DNA of 64,000 nucleotides from Litchfieldella anticariensis FP35 = DSM 16096 (GTDB lineage Bacteria; Pseudomonadota; Gammaproteobacteria; Pseudomonadales; Halomonadaceae). A program made the position numbers and the translations under genes. Below the pieces are notes generated by a model. The model saw only the letters and a program-made list of their open reading frames with translations, ran no database searches and was not told the DNA's origin. Positions 26,552 through 33,878 of the stretch are shown one piece after another (within the stretch, counting starts at the first letter, position 1; each line of letters opens with the position of its first letter). The stretch lies in assembly GCF_000409775.1 (NCBI RefSeq), contig NZ_KE332392.1, forward strand, positions 164,459 through 228,458, written 5' to 3'.

Positions 26552-26899
26552 TCAGCCGAGCGGCCAGTTGAGTATCGCTACGGTGTCGTTGTAATCGTTG
26601 TCGGTACTATCCTCTGATCCGAGAGCCACGACATTCAACCTGTTGGCCAGGATAAGTTGCGCAGAAGTCAGACTGGACTGCTGACCATTCACTGACACGG
26701 TGATCTGGACATCACCACTTCCCGAATTGAGCACCTGACTACCGATGACTTCGTTGCTGGTGCTCTGCCCCTCGAATTGCGCAGCGGTCTTCCCGTCGAC
26801 CAGCACAGTGACGATCTGCTTCCCGGACGAGTTGACAAGGGCGGTAATGCCGAATCGGATGTTGGCGGGGAGGGTAAAAGTTCCTTGTTGATAAGCCAT
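26552..26899 (-). CDS. lecB: LecB-type (PA-IIL) calcium-dependent fucose/mannose-binding lectin
   Basis: A 115-residue protein without signal peptide, co-linear with Pseudomonas aeruginosa LecB. Recognisable stretches are GTFTLPANIRFGITA, VLNSGSGDVQ and the end ILNWPLG. The two-calcium site is complete: Asn23, Glu96, Asp100, Asp102, Asn104, Asp105 and the C-terminal Gly115, whose carboxylate comes from the neighbouring subunit in LecB. The specificity loop reads Ser24-Ser25-Gly26, as in LecB, which prefers fucose. The start at 26899 has a very strong AAGGAG site. It lies between the ErcS'-like kinase and the ErbR-like regulator, an unusual place for a lectin; the role (surface adhesion or aggregation) is inferred from LecB only. 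Confidence 0.93.
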   Translation of the reverse strand: MAYQQGTFTLPANIRFGITALVNSSGKQIVTVLVDGKTAAQFEGQSTSNEVIGSQVLNSGSGDVQITVSVNGQQSSLTSAQLILANRLNVVALGSEDSTDNDYNDTVAILNWPLG

Positions 26900-27159
26900 G
26901 ATGTATCTCCTTAGGCTGGGTCTGTCGTCTCACACACCGCCAGACGAGCGGAGGAGCAGCATGCTCCTGGCGGAGTGGCAGGGCGTAGGCAGGGGACGCC
27001 TTGCCTGGATAACCCTAGACCGCTACCGAGTGCCCGAAACTGTCAATTCTAATAGGCTGGAGGAATTTCCCTCGTTCATGAAGGCGCCCCGCGCGGCATG
27101 TGTGTTGCTTTCATTGTCTATTTCGGGCCGTGGAAATATCTGGCCGGCAACCGCCCTGA

Positions 27160-27229
27160 CGGTCAGCCGGCTGAAGGCATACCACAGCGTATGGGGGCAA
27201 AGGGCTTGAGCCTGACTATTGGCGATCAC
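27160..27229 (-). pseudogene. Relic of the PQQ-associated ABC ATPase gene (3' portion)
   Basis: Read on the minus strand this stretch encodes VIANSQAQALC, then HTL..AF.RLT, matching the C-terminal part of the intact ATPase at about 28921-28998 (VIANSQAQALCTHTGTHTLQ, then EAFGRLT) apart from a 12-base deletion and scattered substitutions. No start or upstream ATPase sequence remains. It is a decayed partial duplicate. Confidence 0.75.
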
Positions 27230-27254
27230 TGCCAATCACAGCGTCGAGCTCAAG
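27219..27254 (+). pseudogene. Relic of the ErcS'-like kinase gene (receiver-domain segment)
   Basis: These 36 bases match kinase positions 26290-26325 at 31 of 36 positions, and four of the five differences are at third codon positions or silent-type sites, preserving AITANHS.ELK. The match stops exactly where the regulator's stop codon (27255) begins on the other strand. It looks like the remains of an older kinase gene end that once converged on the regulator gene. Confidence 0.7.
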
Positions 27255-27926
27255 TTAGTGCTTGCGGAGGTAGGCGCTGAAGTCGATATCGCTGGCCGAA
27301 AGAATCGCCTGTACCCGGTTATGCACCCCGAGCTTGCGAAGAATTGCCGAGACATGTGCTTTGACGGTGGTTTCGGCGATATCGAGGTGATAAGCAATCA
27401 TCTTGTTGGACTCGCCACGGGTCATGTGCTCGAGGACTTGGAGCTGCTTGCGGGTCAGCATCTCGAGCTGCTGCGCTGTAACAGTGTGTTCATCGCGAGA
27501 AGTGGACCGCGAAGAACTGTTACCGCTGGCGCGAATGATGTCCGAAGGCAGGTAGATATTGCCGTCGAGGATTTGAGCGATGGCCTTGGTCATCTGCTCA
27601 CGGGGTGACGACTTGGTGATGAAGCCCACCGCTCCGTAGGTCACTGCTTGCAGGATCACCTGCTTTTCTTCTTCGGCGGAGATGATCACTACCGGAATGG
27701 TCGGTGCCTCGTTACGTAGTTGGATCAGTCCCGCCAGGCCGTTCATGCCCGGCATGTTGAGATCCAACAGGATCAGGTCTAGGTCTTCGTGCTGCTGGGT
27801 GAGAGCCAGCGTCGAGTCGAGATCCTGGGTTTCGAGGAGTACGGCATCCTCGAAGCCGTCACGAATCACGCGGCCGATGGCCTCGCGAAAGAGAGGATGA
27901 TCGTCGGCGATCAGCAGCTTGTACAT
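27255..27926 (-). CDS. erbR: LuxR/NarL-family response regulator, ErbR (AgmR/ExaE) type
   Basis: A 223-residue regulator: receiver domain with Asp8, Asp9, phospho-acceptor Asp55 ([12 protein letters not shown]) and Lys105 ([11 protein letters not shown]), then a LuxR helix-turn-helix ([29 protein letters not shown]). It is very similar along its length to Pseudomonas ErbR/AgmR, which activates PQQ alcohol dehydrogenase and related genes. The start at 27926 (MYKLLIADD) matches that family; an ATG at 27971 with a distant AGGAGGAGG site would add 15 residues. It lies at the head of the alcohol-oxidation cluster and is the best candidate to bind the shared 10-mer upstream of the cytochrome and dehydrogenase genes. 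Confidence 0.93.
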   Translation of the reverse strand: MYKLLIADDHPLFREAIGRVIRDGFEDAVLLETQDLDSTLALTQQHEDLDLILLDLNMPGMNGLAGLIQLRNEAPTIPVVIISAEEEKQVILQAVTYGAVGFITKSSPREQMTKAIAQILDGNIYLPSDIIRASGNSSSRSTSRDEHTVTAQQLEMLTRKQLQVLEHMTRGESNKMIAYHLDIAETTVKAHVSAILRKLGVHNRVQAILSASDIDFSAYLRKH

Positions 27927-28065
27927 GGCAGTGCCCTGGTGGTTGTCGAGTTCGGCGGTCGGAGTTGTCATTGTATTGTGGTGCCTCCTCCTGCTCGGCG
28001 CCCTTATTATCATCGCGCCAAACGATGTGAGGTTAACTGCGACTTAGGTCGCGTCTTTGTTAATT

Positions 28066-28881
28066 TCAGGTGGCATTGGCGGAAGCAGGTGATTTCATTC
28101 GGACTCCTCGCCGTAGATCGAAGGTCAACACCGCGATCAGGCCGAATGCTCCGGTTAAGCCCAGGCACCATAGCAAGGGGGCCGCCGCCAGTTGCTCATA
28201 GAGTGCGAAACGCACCAGTTCCACACCATGGGTAAAGGGGTTATAGGAGCAAAGCCAATACAGCCATGGTCCTGCTTCCTGCATTTTCCATAGGGGGTAG
28301 AGTGCCGAAGACAGGAAGAACAGCGGAAAAATGACGAAGTTCATCACACCGGCAAAGTTCTCCAGTCGGTGAATGGCGTTGGCCAGCACCAGCCCTAGGG
28401 TGCTGAGCATCATCGCCACTAGCAGCAGTGCCGGCAATGCTGTCACCAGGCCAAATGCCGGTGGCTGGATGCCGTACCACCACGCAATGCCGAGGAAAGC
28501 GTAGACCTGCACCAACGACACCAACGAGATCGCCAACACCTTACTCAGTAGCAAGAAGGGGCGCGATAGCGGGCTCATCAGCAATACTTTCATGCTGCCC
28601 ATCTCGCGGTCGTAGACCATCGACAGTGAGCCTTGCATGCCATTGAATAGCAGGATCATGCAGCACAGTCCTGGGGTGATGTAGACCTCATAGACGATAT
28701 AGGTGCCGTAGGGCGCCATGATCGAGATACCTAGCACGGCGCGAAAGCCGGCAGCGAATACCACCAGCCATAGTAATGGGCGCACCAGGGCGCTGAAGAA
28801 GCGTGTGCGCTGCTGGACGAAGCGCCGCCATTCACGGCCGCTGACACCCAGGAAGCAATGCAGGTAGGCATTTGCGCTCAT
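28066..28881 (-). CDS. ABC transporter permease, PQQ-dependent alcohol dehydrogenase system
   Basis: A 271-residue ABC-2 type permease with six membrane helices, preceded by a short amphipathic N-terminus (LGVSGREWRRFVQQRTRFFSALVRP). Typical motifs are YITPGLCCMILLFNGMQGSLSMVYDREMGSM and NFVIFPLFFLSSALYPL. Orthologues occur next to quinoprotein alcohol dehydrogenases in Pseudomonas (ped cluster), probably exporting or handling a compound tied to that pathway. Start 28881 overlaps the ATPase stop by 4 bp (ATGA). Confidence 0.9.
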   Translation of the reverse strand: MSANAYLHCFLGVSGREWRRFVQQRTRFFSALVRPLLWLVVFAAGFRAVLGISIMAPYGTYIVYEVYITPGLCCMILLFNGMQGSLSMVYDREMGSMKVLLMSPLSRPFLLLSKVLAISLVSLVQVYAFLGIAWWYGIQPPAFGLVTALPALLLVAMMLSTLGLVLANAIHRLENFAGVMNFVIFPLFFLSSALYPLWKMQEAGPWLYWLCSYNPFTHGVELVRFALYEQLAAAPLLWCLGLTGAFGLIAVLTFDLRRGVRMKSPASANAT

Positions 28882-29663
28882 GACCGACCCTCCATGACGG
28901 TGTCGCCAGGCTTGGCGGTAAGACGACCGAAGGCCTCCTGTAGCGTATGGGTACCGGTGTGAGTGCACAGGGCCTGCGCCTGGCTGTTGGCAATCACTCG
29001 TCCGGTGCACAGCACTACCACAGGATCCTGGGGCGCGATCTCGTCGAGCAGATGGGTCGTCCACAGCACCGTCATGCCACGCTCCCGGCACAGGATGCGG
29101 ACATGTTCGTTGAGCGCTTGGCGGCTGGCGGTATCCAGCCCCACGCTGGCTTCATCCAGAATCAGCAACTCGGGTTCGTGGAGCAGAGCCCGTGCGATCT
29201 CCAGGCGGCGCCGATGTCCGCCATTGAGCTGACGCACCTTATCGTTGGCGCGGGCCTCGAGGTGTTGGCGCGCCAACTCCCACTCGCAACGCTCGCGGGC
29301 CTGGCGTCGCCCCAGTCCGTGTAGCGACGCATGGTAGAGCAGGTTCTGGCGCACGCTGAGATCGAGATCCAGCGTCGGCTGCTGGAAGACCACGCCCAAA
29401 TGTCGCCGCACCTCTCGCGGTTGCCGTGACAATGAGTGACCGGCGACACGGATCTCACCGCTCTGGCTGCGCAGCAGGCCAGTGATCAACGCGATCAGGG
29501 TGCTCTTACCGGCGCCATTGGGACCCAGCAAGGAATGAAAGCCGCCCTTCGTCAGGGAGAGGCTCACTCGCTCGAGCGCTTGATGCGCTCCATAGCGATG
29601 GCTGATGTCGGCGACCTCGAGCATGGGGGTGGTATCGCGAGCGGGGTGGGCGAGGCTAATCAT
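28878..29663 (-). CDS. ABC transporter ATP-binding protein, PQQ-dependent alcohol dehydrogenase system
   Basis: A 261-residue ABC ATPase with Walker A (GPNGAGKST), Q-loop (VVFQQPTLDLDL), signature and Walker B (LLILDEASVGLD) and the switch His (TTHLLDE). The signature is LNGGH in place of the usual LSGGQ. It partners the permease and overlaps it by 4 bp, and overlaps the beta-propeller gene upstream by 4 bp, so the three genes are co-translated. A decayed partial copy of its 3' end lies at 27160-27229. Confidence 0.92.
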   Translation of the reverse strand: MISLAHPARDTTPMLEVADISHRYGAHQALERVSLSLTKGGFHSLLGPNGAGKSTLIALITGLLRSQSGEIRVAGHSLSRQPREVRRHLGVVFQQPTLDLDLSVRQNLLYHASLHGLGRRQARERCEWELARQHLEARANDKVRQLNGGHRRRLEIARALLHEPELLILDEASVGLDTASRQALNEHVRILCRERGMTVLWTTHLLDEIAPQDPVVVLCTGRVIANSQAQALCTHTGTHTLQEAFGRLTAKPGDTVMEGRS

Positions 29664-30628
29664 GGCGTCACGACCACACCCCAGGGGTAGCGGCCGACCT
29701 CGATGGATTTGGTGACTTTGAGGTTTTCGACATCGATGACGGATACGTCCCCGCTGACGCCATTAGTGGTCAGCAGCAGGCTCTCGTCCTCATTCAAGGC
29801 CAGTTGCCACACCCGCCGGCCGACCAGCAGGTAGTCGAGGATTTCATAGGTCTGCGCATCGACGACAGCGACATGGTTGGCGGGACCCAGTGCGACGAAG
29901 GCATAGCGACCGTCGGACGTCAGCTCGATACCCACTGGCTGGACCTTGTCCTGGTGGACGCCACGGATCGCGAAATCCAGCGTGGTGATCTCTTCCAGTG
30001 TCTCCACATCGATGATATGAACCGTGCCGCCTATTTCCGCGGAGGCCCAGGCGATTTTGCCGTCTTGGCTGAACTCGACGTGGCGGGGGCGCTGGCCGAC
30101 CACCATGTTCTTCTTGATTTCAAAGCTTTCGGTATCGATCCAGTGAAGCATGCTGGAGGTTTCACTGGTATTGACCGCCCACCTGCCATCGGGGCTGACG
30201 GCCATGCCTTCCGGCTCGACGCCTACATCGATCTGGGCCAGTACGTCTTTGCTTTGAACGTCGACTACGGTCACGATGGCATCGTCTTCATTGGCAATGA
30301 ATAGCCATCGATCGTTGGGATGTAATGCGAACTGTTCCGGATCTTCGCCTGAGGGGAGGGTATCGATAATTCTGCGAGTTTCCAGGTCCATTATCTGCAC
30401 GGTGTCATCGTCACTGGCGCAGATATAGAGCTTGGTATGATCCTTGGAAAGTAAAATGCCCCTTGGGCGCTTTCCAACGGCTATTGTTTCGATAACCTGC
30501 ATCGTCTCGGTATCGAGTATGGATATGCTGTCATCTTTTTCATTGGAAACGTAGGCTATGTTGGCTAGTGAAGAAGCAGAAAAGCCAAGCAAGACAGCCA
30601 GGATGGAAGCGCAGAATATTTTTTCCAT
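29660..30628 (-). CDS. PQQ-catabolism-associated YVTN beta-propeller protein
   Basis: A 322-residue exported protein: signal peptide (EKIFCASILAVLLGFSASSLA), then seven or so YVTN-type repeats, each with a D-x-E-T-x-V-type strand and V-G-x-x-P-x-G or S-x-D-G turn (IAYVSNEKDDSISILDTET, VGKRPRGILLSKD, PDGRWAVNTSE, ALNEDESLLLTTNGVSGDV). This is the family found next to the PQQ alcohol dehydrogenase ABC genes. Its biochemical role is unknown; a periplasmic scaffold or ligand carrier is plausible. It overlaps the ATPase gene downstream. Confidence 0.9.
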   Translation of the reverse strand: MEKIFCASILAVLLGFSASSLANIAYVSNEKDDSISILDTETMQVIETIAVGKRPRGILLSKDHTKLYICASDDDTVQIMDLETRRIIDTLPSGEDPEQFALHPNDRWLFIANEDDAIVTVVDVQSKDVLAQIDVGVEPEGMAVSPDGRWAVNTSETSSMLHWIDTESFEIKKNMVVGQRPRHVEFSQDGKIAWASAEIGGTVHIIDVETLEEITTLDFAIRGVHQDKVQPVGIELTSDGRYAFVALGPANHVAVVDAQTYEILDYLLVGRRVWQLALNEDESLLLTTNGVSGDVSVIDVENLKVTKSIEVGRYPWGVVVTP

Positions 30629-30673
30629 GATGGTATTCCTTCAACGTTTTTGTGAGGGGGCGTCTCTGGCTGG

Positions 30674-31846
30674 CTAGGAGTTGATACGACACTCACTTTC
30701 CGCTTCGTCAAATCCTAAGGAGTCGAGATCGGTTATTGGGTGAAGAAAACCTTCGATCGGTGTTGTGGAAACGAGTCCTCGGGGATGAACCAATGGTATG
30801 GGCTGGCGAAGCTGGCCATTCCATGGACGGTAACTGAGCTTGCGACCTTTGAAAGCCGCCAATTGGAAGTCTTCAGAAAACAGGAAGTCACGAATGCGCT
30901 CGGCATTAGCCACATCAAGCTGTGTCACGGCGGTTCCCAGGGAGCGAATAGCGGCCCAAGCGGCATAGTCATCACCATTCATGTCGCGCCCAGCCAACTC
31001 GCGAAAGCGGTTTTGCAGCTGGGCCGCTCCCCAGCTTTCCACGACTCGGTGCCAAGCTACCGGTGACATACCTTGCGTACCGACAACCGGCCGAGGTAGC
31101 CAGGTATTGAATGGCACGTATTCCCCAAAATCCCCTCGTGTATCGGCCACTACCACAGCATCGTAATCGTTCGCTTGGGTGAACAGTGGTAGTTCCTGTG
31201 ATGCCGTACGCCGCAGATCAGCATCGAAAGTCCAGGGTTTGTCAGCAACGATGTTCAGGCCGAAGCGAGTGGCCGAGCGGCGAAAGGCGTCTGCCCATGC
31301 TCGATCACTATCGGTTGGCCCGGTAATCATGAAAAGCGTCTTCCAGCGTCGCTGATTGAGCCACTGAGCGAGACCATCCGTCAGCATGGCGTAACTGGGC
31401 TGAGTATGCAGGACATGGGGTTGACATCCGCCAAGGCGCAGTTCGTCTTCTTTTGCACCAGCATTGAAGACCAAGGCTTTTCCAGCCGTTTTATCCGCCA
31501 TGGTCTTTAGAGTGGGTGCTGGCACCCGGAGTATGAAAAGCTCGATGCCTTGGCGCATCATGCTCTCCAGAACTTCCTGAGCCTGTTCTTCGGATTTTGC
31601 TATTCGAGATTCCAGGAGGTAATGATGACCCAGGAAGCCTCCAGTGGTGTTGTTATCTTCAATCGCTAACTCGGCACCACGCAGCCCGGTGTCTTCCGGT
31701 TCGGGGATAACGTTCGAAAGGACAGGTCCCTGATCAGGAGTCCATTGGATATAGCCGATGCGGATATCCATTCCCAAGGCAGTCAGAGGCGCTGACAGAA
31801 AACACGCGAATAACGTGGCCATGAGGGCTTTGGGGATAATACGCAT
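30674..31846 (-). CDS. ABC substrate-binding protein, PQQ-dependent alcohol dehydrogenase system
   Basis: A 390-residue exported protein of the branched-chain-amino-acid-type periplasmic binding fold. The signal peptide covers about residues 1-25 (LFACFLSAPLTALG). The mature part begins with DIRIGYIQWTPDQGP and has LRGAELAIEDNNTTGGFLGH and TLFMITGPTDSDRAWADAFR. It belongs to the set of binding proteins linked to PQQ alcohol dehydrogenases. The ATG at 31846 has GAGAGG upstream and is preferred over one 30 bp earlier. It is the first gene of the minus-strand operon that runs to the ErbR-like regulator. Confidence 0.9.
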   Translation of the reverse strand: MRIIPKALMATLFACFLSAPLTALGMDIRIGYIQWTPDQGPVLSNVIPEPEDTGLRGAELAIEDNNTTGGFLGHHYLLESRIAKSEEQAQEVLESMMRQGIELFILRVPAPTLKTMADKTAGKALVFNAGAKEDELRLGGCQPHVLHTQPSYAMLTDGLAQWLNQRRWKTLFMITGPTDSDRAWADAFRRSATRFGLNIVADKPWTFDADLRRTASQELPLFTQANDYDAVVVADTRGDFGEYVPFNTWLPRPVVGTQGMSPVAWHRVVESWGAAQLQNRFRELAGRDMNGDDYAAWAAIRSLGTAVTQLDVANAERIRDFLFSEDFQLAAFKGRKLSYRPWNGQLRQPIPLVHPRGLVSTTPIEGFLHPITDLDSLGFDEAESECRINS

Positions 31847-32180
31847 GGGAGCCTCTCTACTTGTCGTTATGACCACGAGCTTAGATAAGGGTTGGGGGGG
31901 CTGAAATATTCAGAAAGTCGCAATACACCTGTACGAAAGAACTATTTCCTACGTCCAATGCGCTGTTAATAGGCATAAAGTTGTCGTCAACGGATCAGTC
32001 ATCGATTGCCTTCCTGCTTTAGCGTTTCTTCCTCGAGACTACTACCAAGGAACAAGTTTGGAGGCCTGAAAGTGGCATTCTGAGAAGGAGAGAGGATTTC
32101 TAGACTCGAGGACAAGATGCCGACCATTCCATTGATAAAGATAGGGCGGCCCTCTGATAACCAACGCAAAGGTAATCGGT
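31847..32180. promoter_or_regulatory. Divergent control region of the ABC and cytochrome operons
   Basis: A 334-bp non-coding region between two divergent alcohol-oxidation transcripts. It contains the 10-mer TACTACCAAG at 32040-32049, 141 bp upstream of the cytochrome start. An AT-rich stretch at about 31905-31975 probably contains the promoter for the ABC operon. No gene is seen. Confidence 0.6.
32040..32049 (+). promoter_or_regulatory. Candidate ErbR box upstream of cytochrome c-550 gene
   Basis: TACTACCAAG, identical to the element at 33741-33750 and at nearly the same distance from the start codon (141 against 138 bp). Assignment to ErbR is inferred from context. Confidence 0.5.
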
Positions 32181-32603
32181 ATGACAGTTTCTACTCCACT
32201 CAAAGCATGTGTTGCTGCCAGCCTGTTTGGGTGGGCAGCGCTGGTCATGGGCCACGGTGACGTGACGCCACAACCGGTGGATACCGGTAATCTGCCTGAG
32301 CTGGGCACCGAACCGTTGTCGGAAAACCCTTTTCGGGAAGGTAACGAGCACGGCGAGTACAACGAACAGGCCATCAAGGTCGGGGAAAGTGGTTATGCCG
32401 GTAATTGTGCGGGTTGCCATGGTATCCAGGCCATGTCGGGAGGCCTGACACCCGATTTGCGCGAACTTGAAGAGTGGGACGACGAATACTTCATCGGTCG
32501 AGTCCGCAATGGAACCGACAGGGGAATGCCTTCTTTCAAGAATAACTTGGACCAGAACGCTATCTGGGCGATCAAGACTTATATCGAATCCGTCAAGGAG
32601 TGA
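32181..32603 (+). CDS. pedF: Cytochrome c-550 PedF, electron acceptor of the PQQ alcohol dehydrogenase
   Basis: A 140-residue exported single-heme cytochrome. A signal peptide covers about residues 1-24 (AASLFGWAALVMG). The heme site is Cys76-x-x-Cys79-His80 (NCAGCHG), and Met116 (RGMPSF) is the probable sixth ligand. Length and order match the PedF/ExaB type, which takes electrons from the quinoprotein alcohol dehydrogenase and passes them to the oxidase. It is the first gene of a two-gene operon with the MoxJ-like protein. Confidence 0.92.
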   Translation: MTVSTPLKACVAASLFGWAALVMGHGDVTPQPVDTGNLPELGTEPLSENPFREGNEHGEYNEQAIKVGESGYAGNCAGCHGIQAMSGGLTPDLRELEEWDDEYFIGRVRNGTDRGMPSFKNNLDQNAIWAIKTYIESVKE

Positions 32604-32642
32604 CGCGCTAGTTCAATGAGAACGAGGGAAGGGGAAAATGCC

Positions 32643-33587
32643 ATGTGGCCGACCCGATGTTTCGCAGTCCTGACATTGATGCTGGTTTCATTAGTACTAA
32701 GCACCTTCGTCAATGCAAACGAGTCGATCCTCGACCGTGCCCCTGAACGGACCTATGACATCGTCATCGAGTCGGGCTTCCTGAATGTCGGGGTCTATCG
32801 TGACTTTCCCCCTTATTCCTATGAGAAAGATGGAGAGCCGTTTGGTGTCGATGTCGATATCGGCAAGAAGATTGCAGAGGGGCTAGGGGTAGAGTTCCGT
32901 GTGCATTGGATTACACCTGATGAAACACTGGAGGACGATCTTCGAAACAATGTCTGGAAAGGACATTATCTGGCAAAGCGCCGTATTGCCGATGTCATGA
33001 TGCGGGTACCGTATGACAAGAAGTACGCCTATATGCGGGATTCCACTGGCGAGGTCATCAATGAGCAGGTGGTGATGTTTGGCCCCTATCAACAAGAGCA
33101 GTGGCAGATCGCTTATGACTCGGATGCCGTCGATTCGGTAGGAACGGTGGCGGTGTTTCAATACCACCCTATCGGTGTGGAAATTGACACCTTGCCAGCA
33201 ACCTACCTGACGTCCGCCTTCGGCGGCAGGCTTCGAGACAAGACTCACCACTTTTCCAACATCGGCCAGGCTTTCCAGGCGATGGCAGAGAGAGAGGTGA
33301 GTGCGGTCATGGGGATGCGTGCCGAAATCGACTACGAACTGGGTGTCCATCCCAACCGAGGCTTTGCTGTGGCAGATAATGGATTCCCGGGAATGGGAAA
33401 GCAGGTTTGGGATGTCGGTATGGCGGTCAAGAACACGCATCGGCAACTGGGATATGCCATCGAGGAGATCGTAGACCGCATGGTTCGGGAAGGTGAAATG
33501 GCAGAAATCTTCGAGCGACATGGGCTTCGCTACAGTATGCCGGCCTTCTATGAAGAGGTGCTGGTGACTAGCGATGGAGAGGCATAG
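32643..33587 (+). CDS. Quinoprotein-dehydrogenase-associated binding protein (MoxJ-like)
   Basis: A 314-residue exported protein of the bacterial solute-binding family 3 fold. The signal peptide covers about residues 1-25 (FAVLTLMLVSLVLSTFVNA); the mature body has LNVGVYRDFPPYSYEKDGEPFGVDVD and ADVMMRVPYDKKYAYM. Such proteins (MxaJ/MoxJ, XoxJ) assist the maturation or electron transfer of quinoprotein dehydrogenases; XoxJ is linked to lanthanide-dependent enzymes. ATG 32643 is chosen because AGGGAAGGGG lies just upstream. It follows pedF by 39 bp and ends before a strong terminator. Confidence 0.9.
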   Translation: MWPTRCFAVLTLMLVSLVLSTFVNANESILDRAPERTYDIVIESGFLNVGVYRDFPPYSYEKDGEPFGVDVDIGKKIAEGLGVEFRVHWITPDETLEDDLRNNVWKGHYLAKRRIADVMMRVPYDKKYAYMRDSTGEVINEQVVMFGPYQQEQWQIAYDSDAVDSVGTVAVFQYHPIGVEIDTLPATYLTSAFGGRLRDKTHHFSNIGQAFQAMAEREVSAVMGMRAEIDYELGVHPNRGFAVADNGFPGMGKQVWDVGMAVKNTHRQLGYAIEEIVDRMVREGEMAEIFERHGLRYSMPAFYEEVLVTSDGEA

Positions 33588-33690
33588 TTGTGAGGATGGT
33601 GGGTGGTTAACTTGGCATTGATGAGTAAAGCGATGAAAAGTTGGCACTTGTTTTGTTATCTGAATAGCCGGTAGAAATCACTACACCATC

Positions 33691-33731
33691 GCAAGAAACC
33701 CGTGGAGCGTATCCACGGGTTTCTTGCTTTT
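33691..33731 (+). terminator. Strong rho-independent terminator after the pedF operon
   Basis: Perfect 16-bp stem (GCAAGAAACCCGTGGA and complement) with a 5-base loop and TTTT, about 100 bp after the MoxJ-like stop. It separates that operon from the dehydrogenase gene. Confidence 0.9.
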
Positions 33732-33740
33732 GAAAGGTCT

Positions 33741-33750
33741 TACTACCAAG
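33741..33750 (+). promoter_or_regulatory. Candidate ErbR box upstream of the PQQ alcohol dehydrogenase
   Basis: TACTACCAAG inside a longer dyad (TTACT at 33740 and AGTAA nine to thirteen bases later), 138 bp before the dehydrogenase start and identical to the 10-mer before pedF. Confidence 0.5.
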
Positions 33751-33878
33751 TGAGTAAAGAAGTCGTTCCGGGGTTTAATTGTTGCCTGATGTGTTGCCAA
33801 CAACAATCACCCTAGAGGCGGGAAGAGTTCCCGGTTCGCTGCAGAAACTTGACAACAAGAGAGTGGGAGCGAGCAACC

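Larger units (their letters stand above)
26900..27254. other. Gene-free stretch with lectin promoter and decayed gene fragments
   Basis: The first part is the lectin leader and presumably its promoter; it holds a 17-bp palindrome-like element (AGGAGCA, 3 bases, TGCTCCT) at 26952-26968. The second part carries two short relics: a minus-strand copy of the 3' end of the ABC ATPase gene and a plus-strand copy of part of the ErcS'-like kinase gene, which meet at about 27220-27229. No functional gene is seen. Confidence 0.7.

Noticed and set aside
27219-27608. Plus-strand frame beginning AITANHSVELK
   Set aside because: Only the first 12 codons resemble the kinase receiver; the rest is antisense to the ErbR-like gene, so it is a relic and not a gene.
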